6,318 nt of DNA. Origin: an uncultured Blautia sp. GTDB lineage: Bacteria; Bacillota; Clostridia; Lachnospirales; Lachnospiraceae. The notes beneath the pieces are model-generated. The model was not told the origin of the DNA. It saw only the letters and a program-made list of their open reading frames with translations, and did not search any database. The stretch is taken from the NCBI GenBank assembly GCA_900765525.1, contig CAAFRY010000300.1, forward strand, positions 1 to 6,318, written 5' to 3'. The position numbers were made by a program, and so were the translations under genes. Below are positions 1 to 5,776 of this stretch, in pieces (positions within the stretch are counted from its first letter, which is position 1; each line of letters opens with the position of its first letter).

Positions 1-200
1 ACAGCCAGAACAAATACCATAGTCATCTGCTTTCGGCTGTCTCCTCCCTGAGGGAATACATTCTGTACGGTAGGAGATACCATCATAGCCGAATAAGCTG
101 TAATCAACATCAAAGAAATAAAATTACAGAATACATAAAGAGTTCCCTGTTTTCTGTTTTTTCTTCTTAGCTTTCTTTCCAATTCCTTCCTTGTTTTCAT
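1..200 (-). CDS. FtsX-like ABC transporter permease, N-terminal part (runs off left edge)
   Basis: This is the first 66 codons of a membrane permease that continues beyond base 1; the frame is open to the edge. The start is the ATG at 200-198, which overlaps the TGA of the ATPase in an ATGA junction, so the two are probably translationally coupled. The visible protein has a very basic, cytoplasmic N-terminus (about residues 1-19, MKTRKELERKLRRK...). A hydrophobic helix follows at about 21-42, then a short stretch with NVFPQGGDSRKQ at 47-58, and then the start of a second helix. A basic tail, first helix and GGDSRKQ-type segment fit what I remember of FtsX/MacB-type permeases next to LytTR systems in Clostridia. 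With the ATPase just upstream it would form an exporter or a peptide-sensing/resistance transporter. Most of the protein, including any large extracellular domain, is missing, so the substrate is unknown. Confidence 0.75.
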   Translation of the reverse strand, partial: MKTRKELERKLRRKNRKQGTLYVFCNFISLMLITAYSAMMVSPTVQNVFPQGGDSRKQMTMVFVLA

Positions 201-943
201 GTTTCATCACCACTCATTTCTTTAATCGCCGCCAAAAGCTCATCCATAAAAACCGTCCGCTCTCCCATTTTTTCCATCTGCCGGTATATCTTTCCGTCTT
301 TCAAAAGAATCACTCTGTCGCAGAAAGAAGCTGCAAAGCTGTCATGAGTCACCATGAAAATCGTAGCGGACATCTGTGCCTGAGCGCTTAAAAAGGATTC
401 AATCACTCTCCTGCTGGACTTACTATCCAGATTTCCCGTAGGTTCATCTGCCAGTATCATCAGAGGGTTGTTAATAAGACTCCTGGCTACTGCCGCCCTT
501 TGCTTCTCTCCTCCTGAAATCTCCACCGGATACTTATCCCCGATTTCCCGGATACCGAAAAGTTCCAGAAGGCGGCTGCAGCGGTTTTCCGTCTCTCTAT
601 CCACTTTACCCTGGATGATTCTGGGAACCAGTATATTTTCTCTCACGGTAAGCCCATCTAAAAGCATAAAATCCTGAAACACAAACCCCAGCTTTTGGTT
701 TCTCACTCTGGCCAGCTCCTGTTCCTCCATTCCTTTCAATTCCATGCCGCCCAAGGTGATTTTTCCTTTTTCAAAGGGTATATAACAGGAAATACAGTTT
801 AAAAGAGTGCTTTTTCCGGAGCCAGAAGGACCCATGACTGCCACAAATTCTCCCTGGGCAACCTCCAGGCTGACTCCTTTTAATACGGGATACTCTTTTT
901 TCCCTACGGTGTAAGATTTCCACAAATCATTTACATATAGCAT
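197..943 (-). CDS. ABC transporter ATPase, LolD/MacB/BceA-like (FtsX-permease partner)
   Basis: This is a complete 248-residue ATP-binding subunit that would energise the FtsX-like permease encoded next to it. Residue numbers count from the ATG at 943-941. Walker A is GPSGSGKST (38-46), the Q-loop is Q90 in FVFQD, the signature is SGGEK (143-147), Walker B is LMILADE (161-167), the D-loop is NLD (171-173) and the switch histidine is H200. The order MGPSGSGKSTLLN, then DEPTGNLDS, is typical of the lipoprotein-release/macrolide/bacitracin-type branch. All catalytic motifs are intact. The frame is open further upstream to 1012. The internal ATG at 943 is preferred because AGGTGA lies 5 bases upstream, conserved homology begins right after it (LYVNDLWKSY), and the upstream ATG has no ribosome site. 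Its end overlaps the permease start by 4 bases. It diverges from the LytTR/kinase operon, which suggests control by that system. The substrate cannot be read from the sequence; a peptide or antimicrobial is the usual guess. Confidence 0.93.
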   Translation of the reverse strand: MLYVNDLWKSYTVGKKEYPVLKGVSLEVAQGEFVAVMGPSGSGKSTLLNCISCYIPFEKGKITLGGMELKGMEEQELARVRNQKLGFVFQDFMLLDGLTVRENILVPRIIQGKVDRETENRCSRLLELFGIREIGDKYPVEISGGEKQRAAVARSLINNPLMILADEPTGNLDSKSSRRVIESFLSAQAQMSATIFMVTHDSFAASFCDRVILLKDGKIYRQMEKMGERTVFMDELLAAIKEMSGDET

Positions 944-948
944 AAGCT

Positions 949-954
949 TCACCT
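949..954 (-). promoter_or_regulatory. Ribosome binding site that decides the ATPase start
   Basis: Read on the minus strand this is AGGTGA, followed by 5 bases and then ATG at 943-941. The alternative in-frame ATG at 1012-1010 is preceded by no comparable purine-rich site. This supports the shorter 248-residue ATPase over a 271-residue version and leaves the upstream bases as untranslated leader or control region. Confidence 0.75.
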
Positions 955-1029
955 GACTTTCTTTTTCTTTCAGCTTAGCACAGATGAAAAGAGATATTCT
1001 TTTCTCTGTCATTCAAGGATGCCTTTGCC

Positions 1030-1043
1030 GTAAAATTTTGCAG
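1030..1043 (+). repeat. Direct repeat copy 1 (candidate LytTR/VirR-type box)
   Basis: The sequence GTAAAATTTTGCAG matches copy 3 at 1080-1093 in 13 of 14 positions, with starts exactly 50 bases apart (near five helical turns). It lies on the minus-operon side of the control region. It has no clear partner box 21 bases away, so it may be a secondary site or serve the transporter promoter. Binding by the adjacent LytTR regulator is inferred. Confidence 0.5.
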
Positions 1044-1059
1044 AGACCTGCAGAAAATG

Positions 1060-1072
1060 TTATATTTGGCAG
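1060..1072 (+). repeat. Direct repeat copy 2 (weaker candidate LytTR/VirR-type box)
   Basis: The sequence TTATATTTGGCAG is a degenerate copy of the TAAA(A/G)TTTTGCAG element, sharing the ATTT core relative to copy 1 and the GCAG end. It starts 21 bases before the 13-base core of copy 3 (1081), leaving an 8-base gap. This 13-8-13 layout is the usual period of LytTR-type direct repeats, which places both copies on one face of the helix. Confidence 0.42.
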
Positions 1073-1079
1073 CCTGTAT

Positions 1080-1093
1080 GTAAAGTTTTGCAG
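1080..1093 (+). repeat. Direct repeat copy 3 (candidate LytTR/VirR-type box, promoter-proximal)
   Basis: The sequence GTAAAGTTTTGCAG contains AGTTTTGCA, which agrees with the central AGTTnTnCA of the Clostridium perfringens VirR box as I remember it (CCCAGTTNTNCAC); the flanking CCC and final C do not match. It ends 18 bases before the weak -35 position of the plus-strand promoter. An activator bound here could contact RNA polymerase, making autoregulation of the LytTR operon plausible. Confidence 0.52.
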
Positions 1094-1103
1094 TCAAAAC
1101 TTT
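1082..1103. repeat. Perfect 9-base inverted repeat (operator or weak hairpin)
   Basis: AAAGTTTTG (1082-1090) and CAAAACTTT (1095-1103) are exact reverse complements separated by CAGT. Four more T residues follow on the plus strand. The left arm lies inside direct repeat copy 3, so the symmetry may be part of a protein-binding site. The arms have only two G-C pairs each, so as an RNA hairpin it would be a weak terminator, and no plus-strand gene upstream needs one. I favour operator or chance over terminator. Confidence 0.45.
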
Positions 1104-1111
1104 TTTTATCC

Positions 1112-1140
1112 TTCTTCCTTTCCGCCCCTTATGCTATACT
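1112..1140 (+). promoter_or_regulatory. Promoter of the LytTR/histidine kinase operon
   Basis: An extended -10 is clear: TGC followed by TATACT (1132-1140). With 17-base spacing the -35 would be TTCTTC (1112-1117), which shares only TT with the TTGACA consensus. Transcription would start near 1146, giving a leader of about 30 bases before the AGGAGG and ATG at 1177. A good -10 with a poor -35 and repeats just upstream is the pattern of an activator-dependent promoter. The positions are seen; the activation is inferred. Confidence 0.6.
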
Positions 1141-1176
1141 GAAAAGGACATTTAGGACCACCAGGAGGAAAAAGCT

Positions 1177-1893
1177 ATGCTGAAAATTGCCATATGTGAT
1201 GATGAACGAGAAGCCAGGGAAACTCTGGGTTTTGCATTGGAAAAATTAACAGAAAACGCTCCGGACAGGCTGGTCTATGAATTTTCTTCCGGGCAGAAAG
1301 CCGTCAGATGGCTGGAGAATCATCCCGGGGAGATTGACTTGCTGTTTTTGGATATGGAAATGAAAGATTTAAACGGCATCCAGACCGCCCAGGCCATCCG
1401 GGAATTTGACCGGAATCTTATGCTGGCCTTTGTCACTGGCTATGAGAATTATGTTTTTGAAGGTTATCAGACAGAGGCTATGGATTACCTTTTAAAGCCT
1501 GTGGACATGGAACGGCTGGCCGCTGTTTTAGACCGGGCCCGCAGCCGACTGGAAAAAGAACGGGAGCGCTATTTTGTCTTTAAAAACATGGATGGGATTT
1601 TCCGCTTTTCTCTGGAAGATATTGTTCTGTTTTACAGTCAGGGCCGAAAGGTAGTGGTATCTGCCAAAAACCGGGAATATTCCTTCTACGAAAAGTTGGA
1701 CCAGGTAGAAAAAACACTGGGAGATTCCTTTGTACGGATTCACCAGCGCTATCTGGTAAACCCCGCTTATGTAGAATTCATTGGAAGAAATAGTGTAAGA
1801 ATTTTGGACAAAGAGCTTCCCATCAGCCGCAGTCTGAAGGATAAGGCTCTGATGGCTCTTACAAAGGCCATAGCAGAAGGAGGGATAGCGTAA
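1177..1893 (+). CDS. LytTR-family response regulator
   Basis: This is a 238-residue two-component response regulator and transcription factor. An N-terminal receiver domain (about 1-122) has the acidic pair D8-D9, the phospho-acceptor D59 in LLFLDMEM, the switch threonine T87 in FVTGY and the conserved K107 in LLKP. A C-terminal LytTR DNA-binding domain (about 133-235) shows FVRIHQRYLVNPAYV (185-199) and LPISRSLKDKA (214-224), the hallmark segments of the AgrA/VirR/ComE family. H189 sits where these regulators contact DNA. Length is typical and all key residues are present. The start is the ATG 8 bases after AGGAGG (1163-1168). The stop overlaps the kinase start by one base (TAATG), so the two form a cognate pair. 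Targets are probably the VirR-like repeats in its own upstream region, which also faces the divergent ABC operon. Family assignment is very sure; targets are inferred. Confidence 0.95.
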   Translation: MLKIAICDDEREARETLGFALEKLTENAPDRLVYEFSSGQKAVRWLENHPGEIDLLFLDMEMKDLNGIQTAQAIREFDRNLMLAFVTGYENYVFEGYQTEAMDYLLKPVDMERLAAVLDRARSRLEKERERYFVFKNMDGIFRFSLEDIVLFYSQGRKVVVSAKNREYSFYEKLDQVEKTLGDSFVRIHQRYLVNPAYVEFIGRNSVRILDKELPISRSLKDKALMALTKAIAEGGIA

Positions 1894-3110
1894 TGATTGC
1901 ATTCCTGTGTGGCTTACTTTCCGCCTTCCTTCTCTACAAAATTGTCCTTTTGTTTCTGTGTCCCAAAAAGACCTGGTATTTCCACTGTCTTCTGTTTTTC
2001 GCCTGCATAATTACAGAAAACACGGTGATTTATGTGGGAGACAAGGTGAACATTCTCCTTAGTCTGGCTTTTTTTCTGGGCTGCATCCTTATTTCCTGTG
2101 AAGAAACCATCCCCCAGAAAACAGCTTTGGGCTTTTTGGTAGGGAGTACGATTTATTCCTTCAGCGCTATAAACGACAATTTTCTTTCTGTGGGCTTTCC
2201 TGCCTATCACTATGGCCGGGCAGTCTTTGCCAGTCTTTTCTACCTTTCTGTAAAAAGACTGGCGCCTCAAAGGCCATATACCCTTGCCCCTGCCCTTTGG
2301 GGACTTCTTCTGCTTCTGGCACTGACGCCTATGGGAATTGTTCTGGGAGTGGTGGTGCTGGATTTCCACCGTTATTTCTCTCCGGTTTGGTTTCCTTATC
2401 TGGATGTTTTTCTTCTTTCTCTGGCTCTCTTTTCCTTTGCAGGGCTTTTGGGCACTGTCATTGTTCTGGCCCAACAGGAAAGAATCCGACAGGAGAACCA
2501 CCTGGCTCAACTGAACCAGGCCTACTATGAAAATCTAAGGGAACAGAATTTCCAAATACGCAGGCTTAGGCATGATATGTCAAACCACCTGGCTCTGCTC
2601 CTCTCTTTACAGGAGGAAAAAAGAGAGGCCTATATCCGCAGCCTCATAGACAGCGCTGCCCTATCCCGCAGCTTTACTTACTGCAAGGACCATACCATAA
2701 ACATCCTGCTCAGCCAGAAAGAAGAAATTTTTTCCGGGGACGAGATTCTTTTTCATGTTCAGGCAGAAATACCGGAACCCCTTCCCTTTGAACCTGCAGA
2801 TTTATGCGCCCTGTTCTGCAATGCCCTGGACAACGCCAGGGAGGCCTGCCTATTGCTTCCGCCCAAAGAGCGAAAAATCACCCTTTTCACAAAGGCTGCT
2901 AAAGGTATGCTGGTATTAAAAGTAACAAACCCATCTTCTCTGGTCTTTTCCTCCCAAGGTCCTCTTCCCGGAACCAGCAAAAAGGAGAAAGGAAATCATG
3001 GCCTGGGGCTTAAAAGCATAAAAGAAACCGCCGAAAAATACGGCGGTACTATGGAAGCAGAAGGAAAAGAGGGGCTGTTCACTCTTTTCGTGTACATGCC
3101 CCTCTCCTGA
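1893..3110 (+). CDS. Membrane sensor histidine kinase, AgrC/VirS-like GHKL type
   Basis: This is a 405-residue sensor kinase, the presumed partner of the LytTR regulator. The N-terminal half is a multi-helix membrane sensor with about six or seven hydrophobic segments (near 4-22, 28-47, 53-68, 77-95, 106-121, 130-156 and 168-193) and no large extracellular domain. A charged helical linker (about 194-222) leads to the dimerisation helix, where RRLRHDMSNH places the phospho-acceptor at H227. The C-terminal ATPase (about 290-405) has the N-box CNALDNAREA (N310, N314) and a G-box GNHGLGLKSIKE (367-378). The classic DxGxG box is not evident, as is common in this branch. AgrC-type sensors usually detect secreted peptides, but no AgrB/AgrD-like genes are in the window, so the ligand is unknown. 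The ATG overlaps the regulator stop, with AAGGAGGG at 1877-1884 as ribosome site. Confidence 0.93.
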   Translation: MIAFLCGLLSAFLLYKIVLLFLCPKKTWYFHCLLFFACIITENTVIYVGDKVNILLSLAFFLGCILISCEETIPQKTALGFLVGSTIYSFSAINDNFLSVGFPAYHYGRAVFASLFYLSVKRLAPQRPYTLAPALWGLLLLLALTPMGIVLGVVVLDFHRYFSPVWFPYLDVFLLSLALFSFAGLLGTVIVLAQQERIRQENHLAQLNQAYYENLREQNFQIRRLRHDMSNHLALLLSLQEEKREAYIRSLIDSAALSRSFTYCKDHTINILLSQKEEIFSGDEILFHVQAEIPEPLPFEPADLCALFCNALDNAREACLLLPPKERKITLFTKAAKGMLVLKVTNPSSLVFSSQGPLPGTSKKEKGNHGLGLKSIKETAEKYGGTMEAEGKEGLFTLFVYMPLS

Positions 3111-3119
3111 CAATTTTTT
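3068..3119. terminator. Candidate bidirectional terminator at the kinase stop codon
   Basis: AGAGGGGC (3068-3075) pairs exactly with GCCCCTCT (3098-3105). Inside, three more pairs, a mismatch and a further three pairs can form if T3097 is bulged, leaving a loop at 3083-3089. On the plus strand, six T residues (3114-3119) follow 8 bases after the stem, farther than ideal. On the minus strand the stem is followed at once by TTTTCCTT, so it could also stop the convergent operon that ends at 3169. The hairpin lies within the last codons of the kinase gene, which ends at 3110. I see no better hairpin in the 58-base gap between the converging genes. Confidence 0.48.
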
Positions 3120-3168
3120 GGTTTTATCCTTCTCTATTTTTATATCTTGGATTTTCTGCTTTCTGCCT

Positions 3169-4191
3169 CTATTTACTTTCTATACTGCCGATATTTTTAA
3201 TCAGCAGAGAAATGGTTCCGTCCGGATTGGTAATAAACTCTATCCGGTCTTTGTTATTGTATTCTTCCATGGGAATCTTCAGTTCAATTCCCGTATCCGT
3301 CAGCAGATGCTGTTTCGTAAATTTTCTGGTGGTAGCCGGATTCTGGGGTTCCACCGTGGCCTCAGTCAGATTATATTTTTCCAGCTTTTCCTGGACCTCT
3401 TCCTTCATCTGGGGGTGTTCCCGGAAAATCTTATCTATCACTGCAGGCACCTCAAAACCTCCCTGCTGCTCCAGCTCCTGATTCAGAATGCTCTTTGTCT
3501 CCATCTGCACCTCGAACTGCTCCGACTCATTAAAATATTTTTTCTGCACCTGGGCCACTGCTTTATTCACAATATCCAGCTTGGCTTTGGAGGACAGGGA
3601 GCCGCTGCACTTCAAAAACAGCTTTGAAAAATAATTAGTCTTTACCCCGTTTACCTCATATTTCTTTTCCACCAGCCGCACATAACCGGGAGCCTCAAAG
3701 TCCAGAAGAGCCGCCTCGGACAGCTTCTGGCTCTCTCCGGGCAGGATGGCCTTCTGCTTAACAATATCATTACTGTTGCCCCAGGGGTCTGAATTTGTCA
3801 TATGGGTATAGGATGACTTGTAATTCATCTTTAAAAGAGCCAGGTATTTCCGCTTTTCCACTTCATATTCTACCACCAGCAAATCCGCCGGAGGAATGTC
3901 TATATTTTGATTCATAATCTCATAAAGCTGGGCGGCCAGTTTCTGAGACAGCTCCACAAACTGTTCTGAATTCCACTGTTCCACCAGGGAAAACACAGGG
4001 GAATCCTCCTGGAAAGTACAATTTTTCACCTCGTCGCTGGTATCAATACGAAAAATATGGGCTTTCAGAAAATCCGAAAAATCTGAGCCAATATCCAGCA
4101 GGGTATCGGACAGCACCGGCATCCCCAGACTGGAATCTAAAATATGTACAATGGCCTGCTCAATCTTGATTTCTTCTTTTGCGTTTATCAT
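3169..4191 (-). CDS. Nucleoid-associated protein, NdpA/YejK (37-kDa, NA37) family
   Basis: This is a 340-residue soluble protein resembling the 37-kDa nucleoid-associated family of Escherichia coli YejK, which has about 335 residues. The N-terminal segment KIEQAIVHILDSSLGMPVLSD (9-29, shown in part as AIVHILD and GMPVLSD) is the family's most recognisable feature. Other supporting stretches are the acidic PPADLLVVEYEVEKRKYLALLK area (100-121), FSKLFLKCSGS (188-198) and a C-terminal IEFITNPDGTISLLIKN region (317-333). There is no signal peptide or membrane helix, so it should act in the cytoplasm. The biochemical role of the family is poorly defined beyond nucleoid association. AAAGGA lies 7 bases before the ATG at 4191. 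Only 13 bases separate it from the permease stop, so it is probably the last gene of the exporter operon, an unusual partner. I recognised the family by sequence memory, not by a search. Confidence 0.82.
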   Translation of the reverse strand: MINAKEEIKIEQAIVHILDSSLGMPVLSDTLLDIGSDFSDFLKAHIFRIDTSDEVKNCTFQEDSPVFSLVEQWNSEQFVELSQKLAAQLYEIMNQNIDIPPADLLVVEYEVEKRKYLALLKMNYKSSYTHMTNSDPWGNSNDIVKQKAILPGESQKLSEAALLDFEAPGYVRLVEKKYEVNGVKTNYFSKLFLKCSGSLSSKAKLDIVNKAVAQVQKKYFNESEQFEVQMETKSILNQELEQQGGFEVPAVIDKIFREHPQMKEEVQEKLEKYNLTEATVEPQNPATTRKFTKQHLLTDTGIELKIPMEEYNNKDRIEFITNPDGTISLLIKNIGSIESK

Positions 4192-4204
4192 CTGTATTTC
4201 CTTT

Positions 4205-5776
4205 CTATAATTCTCTACCGTTCATCATACCCTTGCAAGCTACGATAATCAACAGAGAAACCAGGAAATTCATCACCAGTGTAATCAGAGAAACTAAAGT
4301 CATAACGGAAATTCCAATCTGGAAAACCCGCAGGAAAACAAACAGAAAGATTCCTGCAGCTGCAGAGGGAATAGCCGATGCCAGCACAATCACCATCCGC
4401 AGGAAGGATTCCAGCATGATATTGGTTCTGCTGCCTAAAATCCGTACGGACAGTACAGTTCCCGCCACAAAAATCATACTGTAGCCTAAAACCATTACCA
4501 GATATTGTACCACAGCTCCAGGAGACATCCTGGTAAGAATTCCTGCAAAAATAATAGAAACTCCTGCAATCAAACCGATTTTCAGATAAGCAGGAAGCAT
4601 AGCGTATACCAATTTTTTAAAGGCACTGTCGGGAATCAGATATATCTGGTAATTTTTTAAATCCCGCAAAAGGTCAGAATCATTGATTAAGGTAAACATC
4701 CAAATCAGCAGCATATAGCAAAACATATAAAAAGTATTCTCTGGTAATATCAGCCAGCTTAAGGCAAAATAAAACACAATAATGCCAATATCCTGCTTTC
4801 TCAGGAAATTTCCTGTTTTCCGCATCAGCAGCAGATTTTTGGAAAGCACAGCCCTGGCGCCCCAGGCAAATTCCCCTTTTACATTTTTTACCTTGCCGTC
4901 CTCCACTCTGGCCCGGCCTCCGTTGGCCTTGGCTCTTTTCACATAGGCTGTGACCTCCTGGGCATCCTCCACAGCCTGCTCTGTGATTTCACCCCGGAAC
5001 CGCAGGAACAGACCTGCCATCACCAGGCAGCAGGCCAAAAGCAGCAGGAGACTCAGAAGAGTATAAAGATATTCCCCTTCCATAAAGCTGTTCATGGCTA
5101 ATTTAGCCCAGCCCATAAAGGGCACCAGATAAAACTCCTTGCTGAGAGCAAAATTCATAAATCCGCCCTTCAACACAAAATCAGATTTCCATACTTCATA
5201 GAGAAATATAGCCGCCGTGGGTACCAGCAGAAGAAGCACAGGAACCACATACCATTTTTTATGCCGGGGTTCTAAAAGGCTCCACATATAGATATAATCT
5301 GTCAGCGTCAGGAAAAATATCAGCATCAGAGTCAGGGACAAAAATAACACCAGGAAAAAGGGGACGGTAAGGTATCCTCCCATGGAAAACATAGCGGTCA
5401 TAAAACAGCCCAACAGGCTGTACAAGGCTCCCTGGGTAAAGGACTGGAGCAGAATATACATATTCACCTGTTTTCTGGTATAAGGCCCTGCAAAAAGATA
5501 GTAGGCATCTGTGTCATAGACCAGGGCTTTTCGCTTATTCAGCAGCAGGGTTACAGACAAAAGGGCCGTCATTCCAATGCCTGCCAAAATAGCCCCGTTG
5601 GTATCCAGCAGCATCTCCTGGGGAATCTGGTCCGAAGAAAAAAAGAAGGACATGAATACCAGACCGCCATAGAGCAAAATCATTAAAACCGATATAATGG
5701 CTGAGCCCGGGGTACGGAACTGGTTCCGCACCAGGCCCTTGACTTTTAAAAATGCTAAGTAAAGTAATGAATTCAT
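4205..5776 (-). CDS. ABC exporter permease, Firmicutes 'putative ABC exporter' (ABC-2-like) type
   Basis: This is a 523-residue integral membrane protein, the likely transport channel for the ATPase encoded just upstream. It has about eleven or twelve hydrophobic segments in two sets: near 26-44, 62-79, 105-130, 137-165, 177-193 and 237-258, then near 331-347, 349-366, 395-415, 421-445, 457-481 and 484-512. A basic, charged linker (about 260-325, containing KRAKANGGRARVEDGK) separates the two sets and is probably cytoplasmic. The N-terminus (MNSLLYLAFLKVKGLVRN) and overall plan match proteins I know as 'putative ABC exporter domain' (I believe PF16962). The two-set layout would let one chain supply two half-channels. 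The ATG at 5776 overlaps the ATPase TGA (ATGA), with AGGAGG 4 bases upstream, so translation is coupled. The substrate is unknown. Membrane-protein and ABC-partner status are sure; the exact family is less so. Confidence 0.85.
   Translation of the reverse strand: MNSLLYLAFLKVKGLVRNQFRTPGSAIISVLMILLYGGLVFMSFFFSSDQIPQEMLLDTNGAILAGIGMTALLSVTLLLNKRKALVYDTDAYYLFAGPYTRKQVNMYILLQSFTQGALYSLLGCFMTAMFSMGGYLTVPFFLVLFLSLTLMLIFFLTLTDYIYMWSLLEPRHKKWYVVPVLLLLVPTAAIFLYEVWKSDFVLKGGFMNFALSKEFYLVPFMGWAKLAMNSFMEGEYLYTLLSLLLLLACCLVMAGLFLRFRGEITEQAVEDAQEVTAYVKRAKANGGRARVEDGKVKNVKGEFAWGARAVLSKNLLLMRKTGNFLRKQDIGIIVFYFALSWLILPENTFYMFCYMLLIWMFTLINDSDLLRDLKNYQIYLIPDSAFKKLVYAMLPAYLKIGLIAGVSIIFAGILTRMSPGAVVQYLVMVLGYSMIFVAGTVLSVRILGSRTNIMLESFLRMVIVLASAIPSAAAGIFLFVFLRVFQIGISVMTLVSLITLVMNFLVSLLIIVACKGMMNGREL

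Larger units (their letters stand above)
944..1176. promoter_or_regulatory. Divergent intergenic control region
   Basis: These 233 bases separate the minus-strand ABC transporter operon from the plus-strand LytTR/kinase operon, and should hold both promoters. Visible in it are the plus-strand extended -10, three similar 13-base repeats and a perfect inverted repeat, each listed separately. For the minus strand I see only a possible -10 (TATAAC, 1064-1059) without a recognisable -35. That would fit an activator-dependent promoter but is not strong evidence by itself. Apart from a 52-codon plus-strand reading frame at 984-1142 with no ribosome site, I see no small gene here. Confidence 0.7.

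Noticed and set aside
1092..1097. TTGACT on the minus strand as a -35 for the ABC operon.
   Set aside because: No -10 lies 16-18 bases downstream; the nearest plausible one (TATAAC, 1064-1059) is 27 bases away.
984..1142. Plus-strand 52-codon frame (MKRDILFSVIQG...) across the intergenic region, considered as a signal-peptide precursor near the sensor kinase.
   Set aside because: No ribosome binding site precedes the ATG, it runs through the direct repeats and the -10 of the next gene, and it has no double-glycine or AgrD-like features.
1914..2510. 198-codon minus-strand open frame opposite the kinase.
   Set aside because: It is antisense to a clear membrane-sensor gene, lacks a ribosome site and family features, and has the basic, Lys/Gln-rich composition of a shadow frame.
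3027..3047. Perfect 7-base GC-rich inverted repeat (ACCGCCG and CGGCGGT, 7-base loop) near the end of the kinase gene.
   Set aside because: It lies inside conserved coding sequence (ETAEKYGGT) with no T-run after it; codon choice for the Thr-Ala and Gly-Gly residues explains it.
3118..3627. 169-codon plus-strand open frame starting just after the kinase stop.
   Set aside because: It is antisense to the well-supported NdpA-family gene for most of its length, has no ribosome site and low-quality Phe/Leu-rich sequence.
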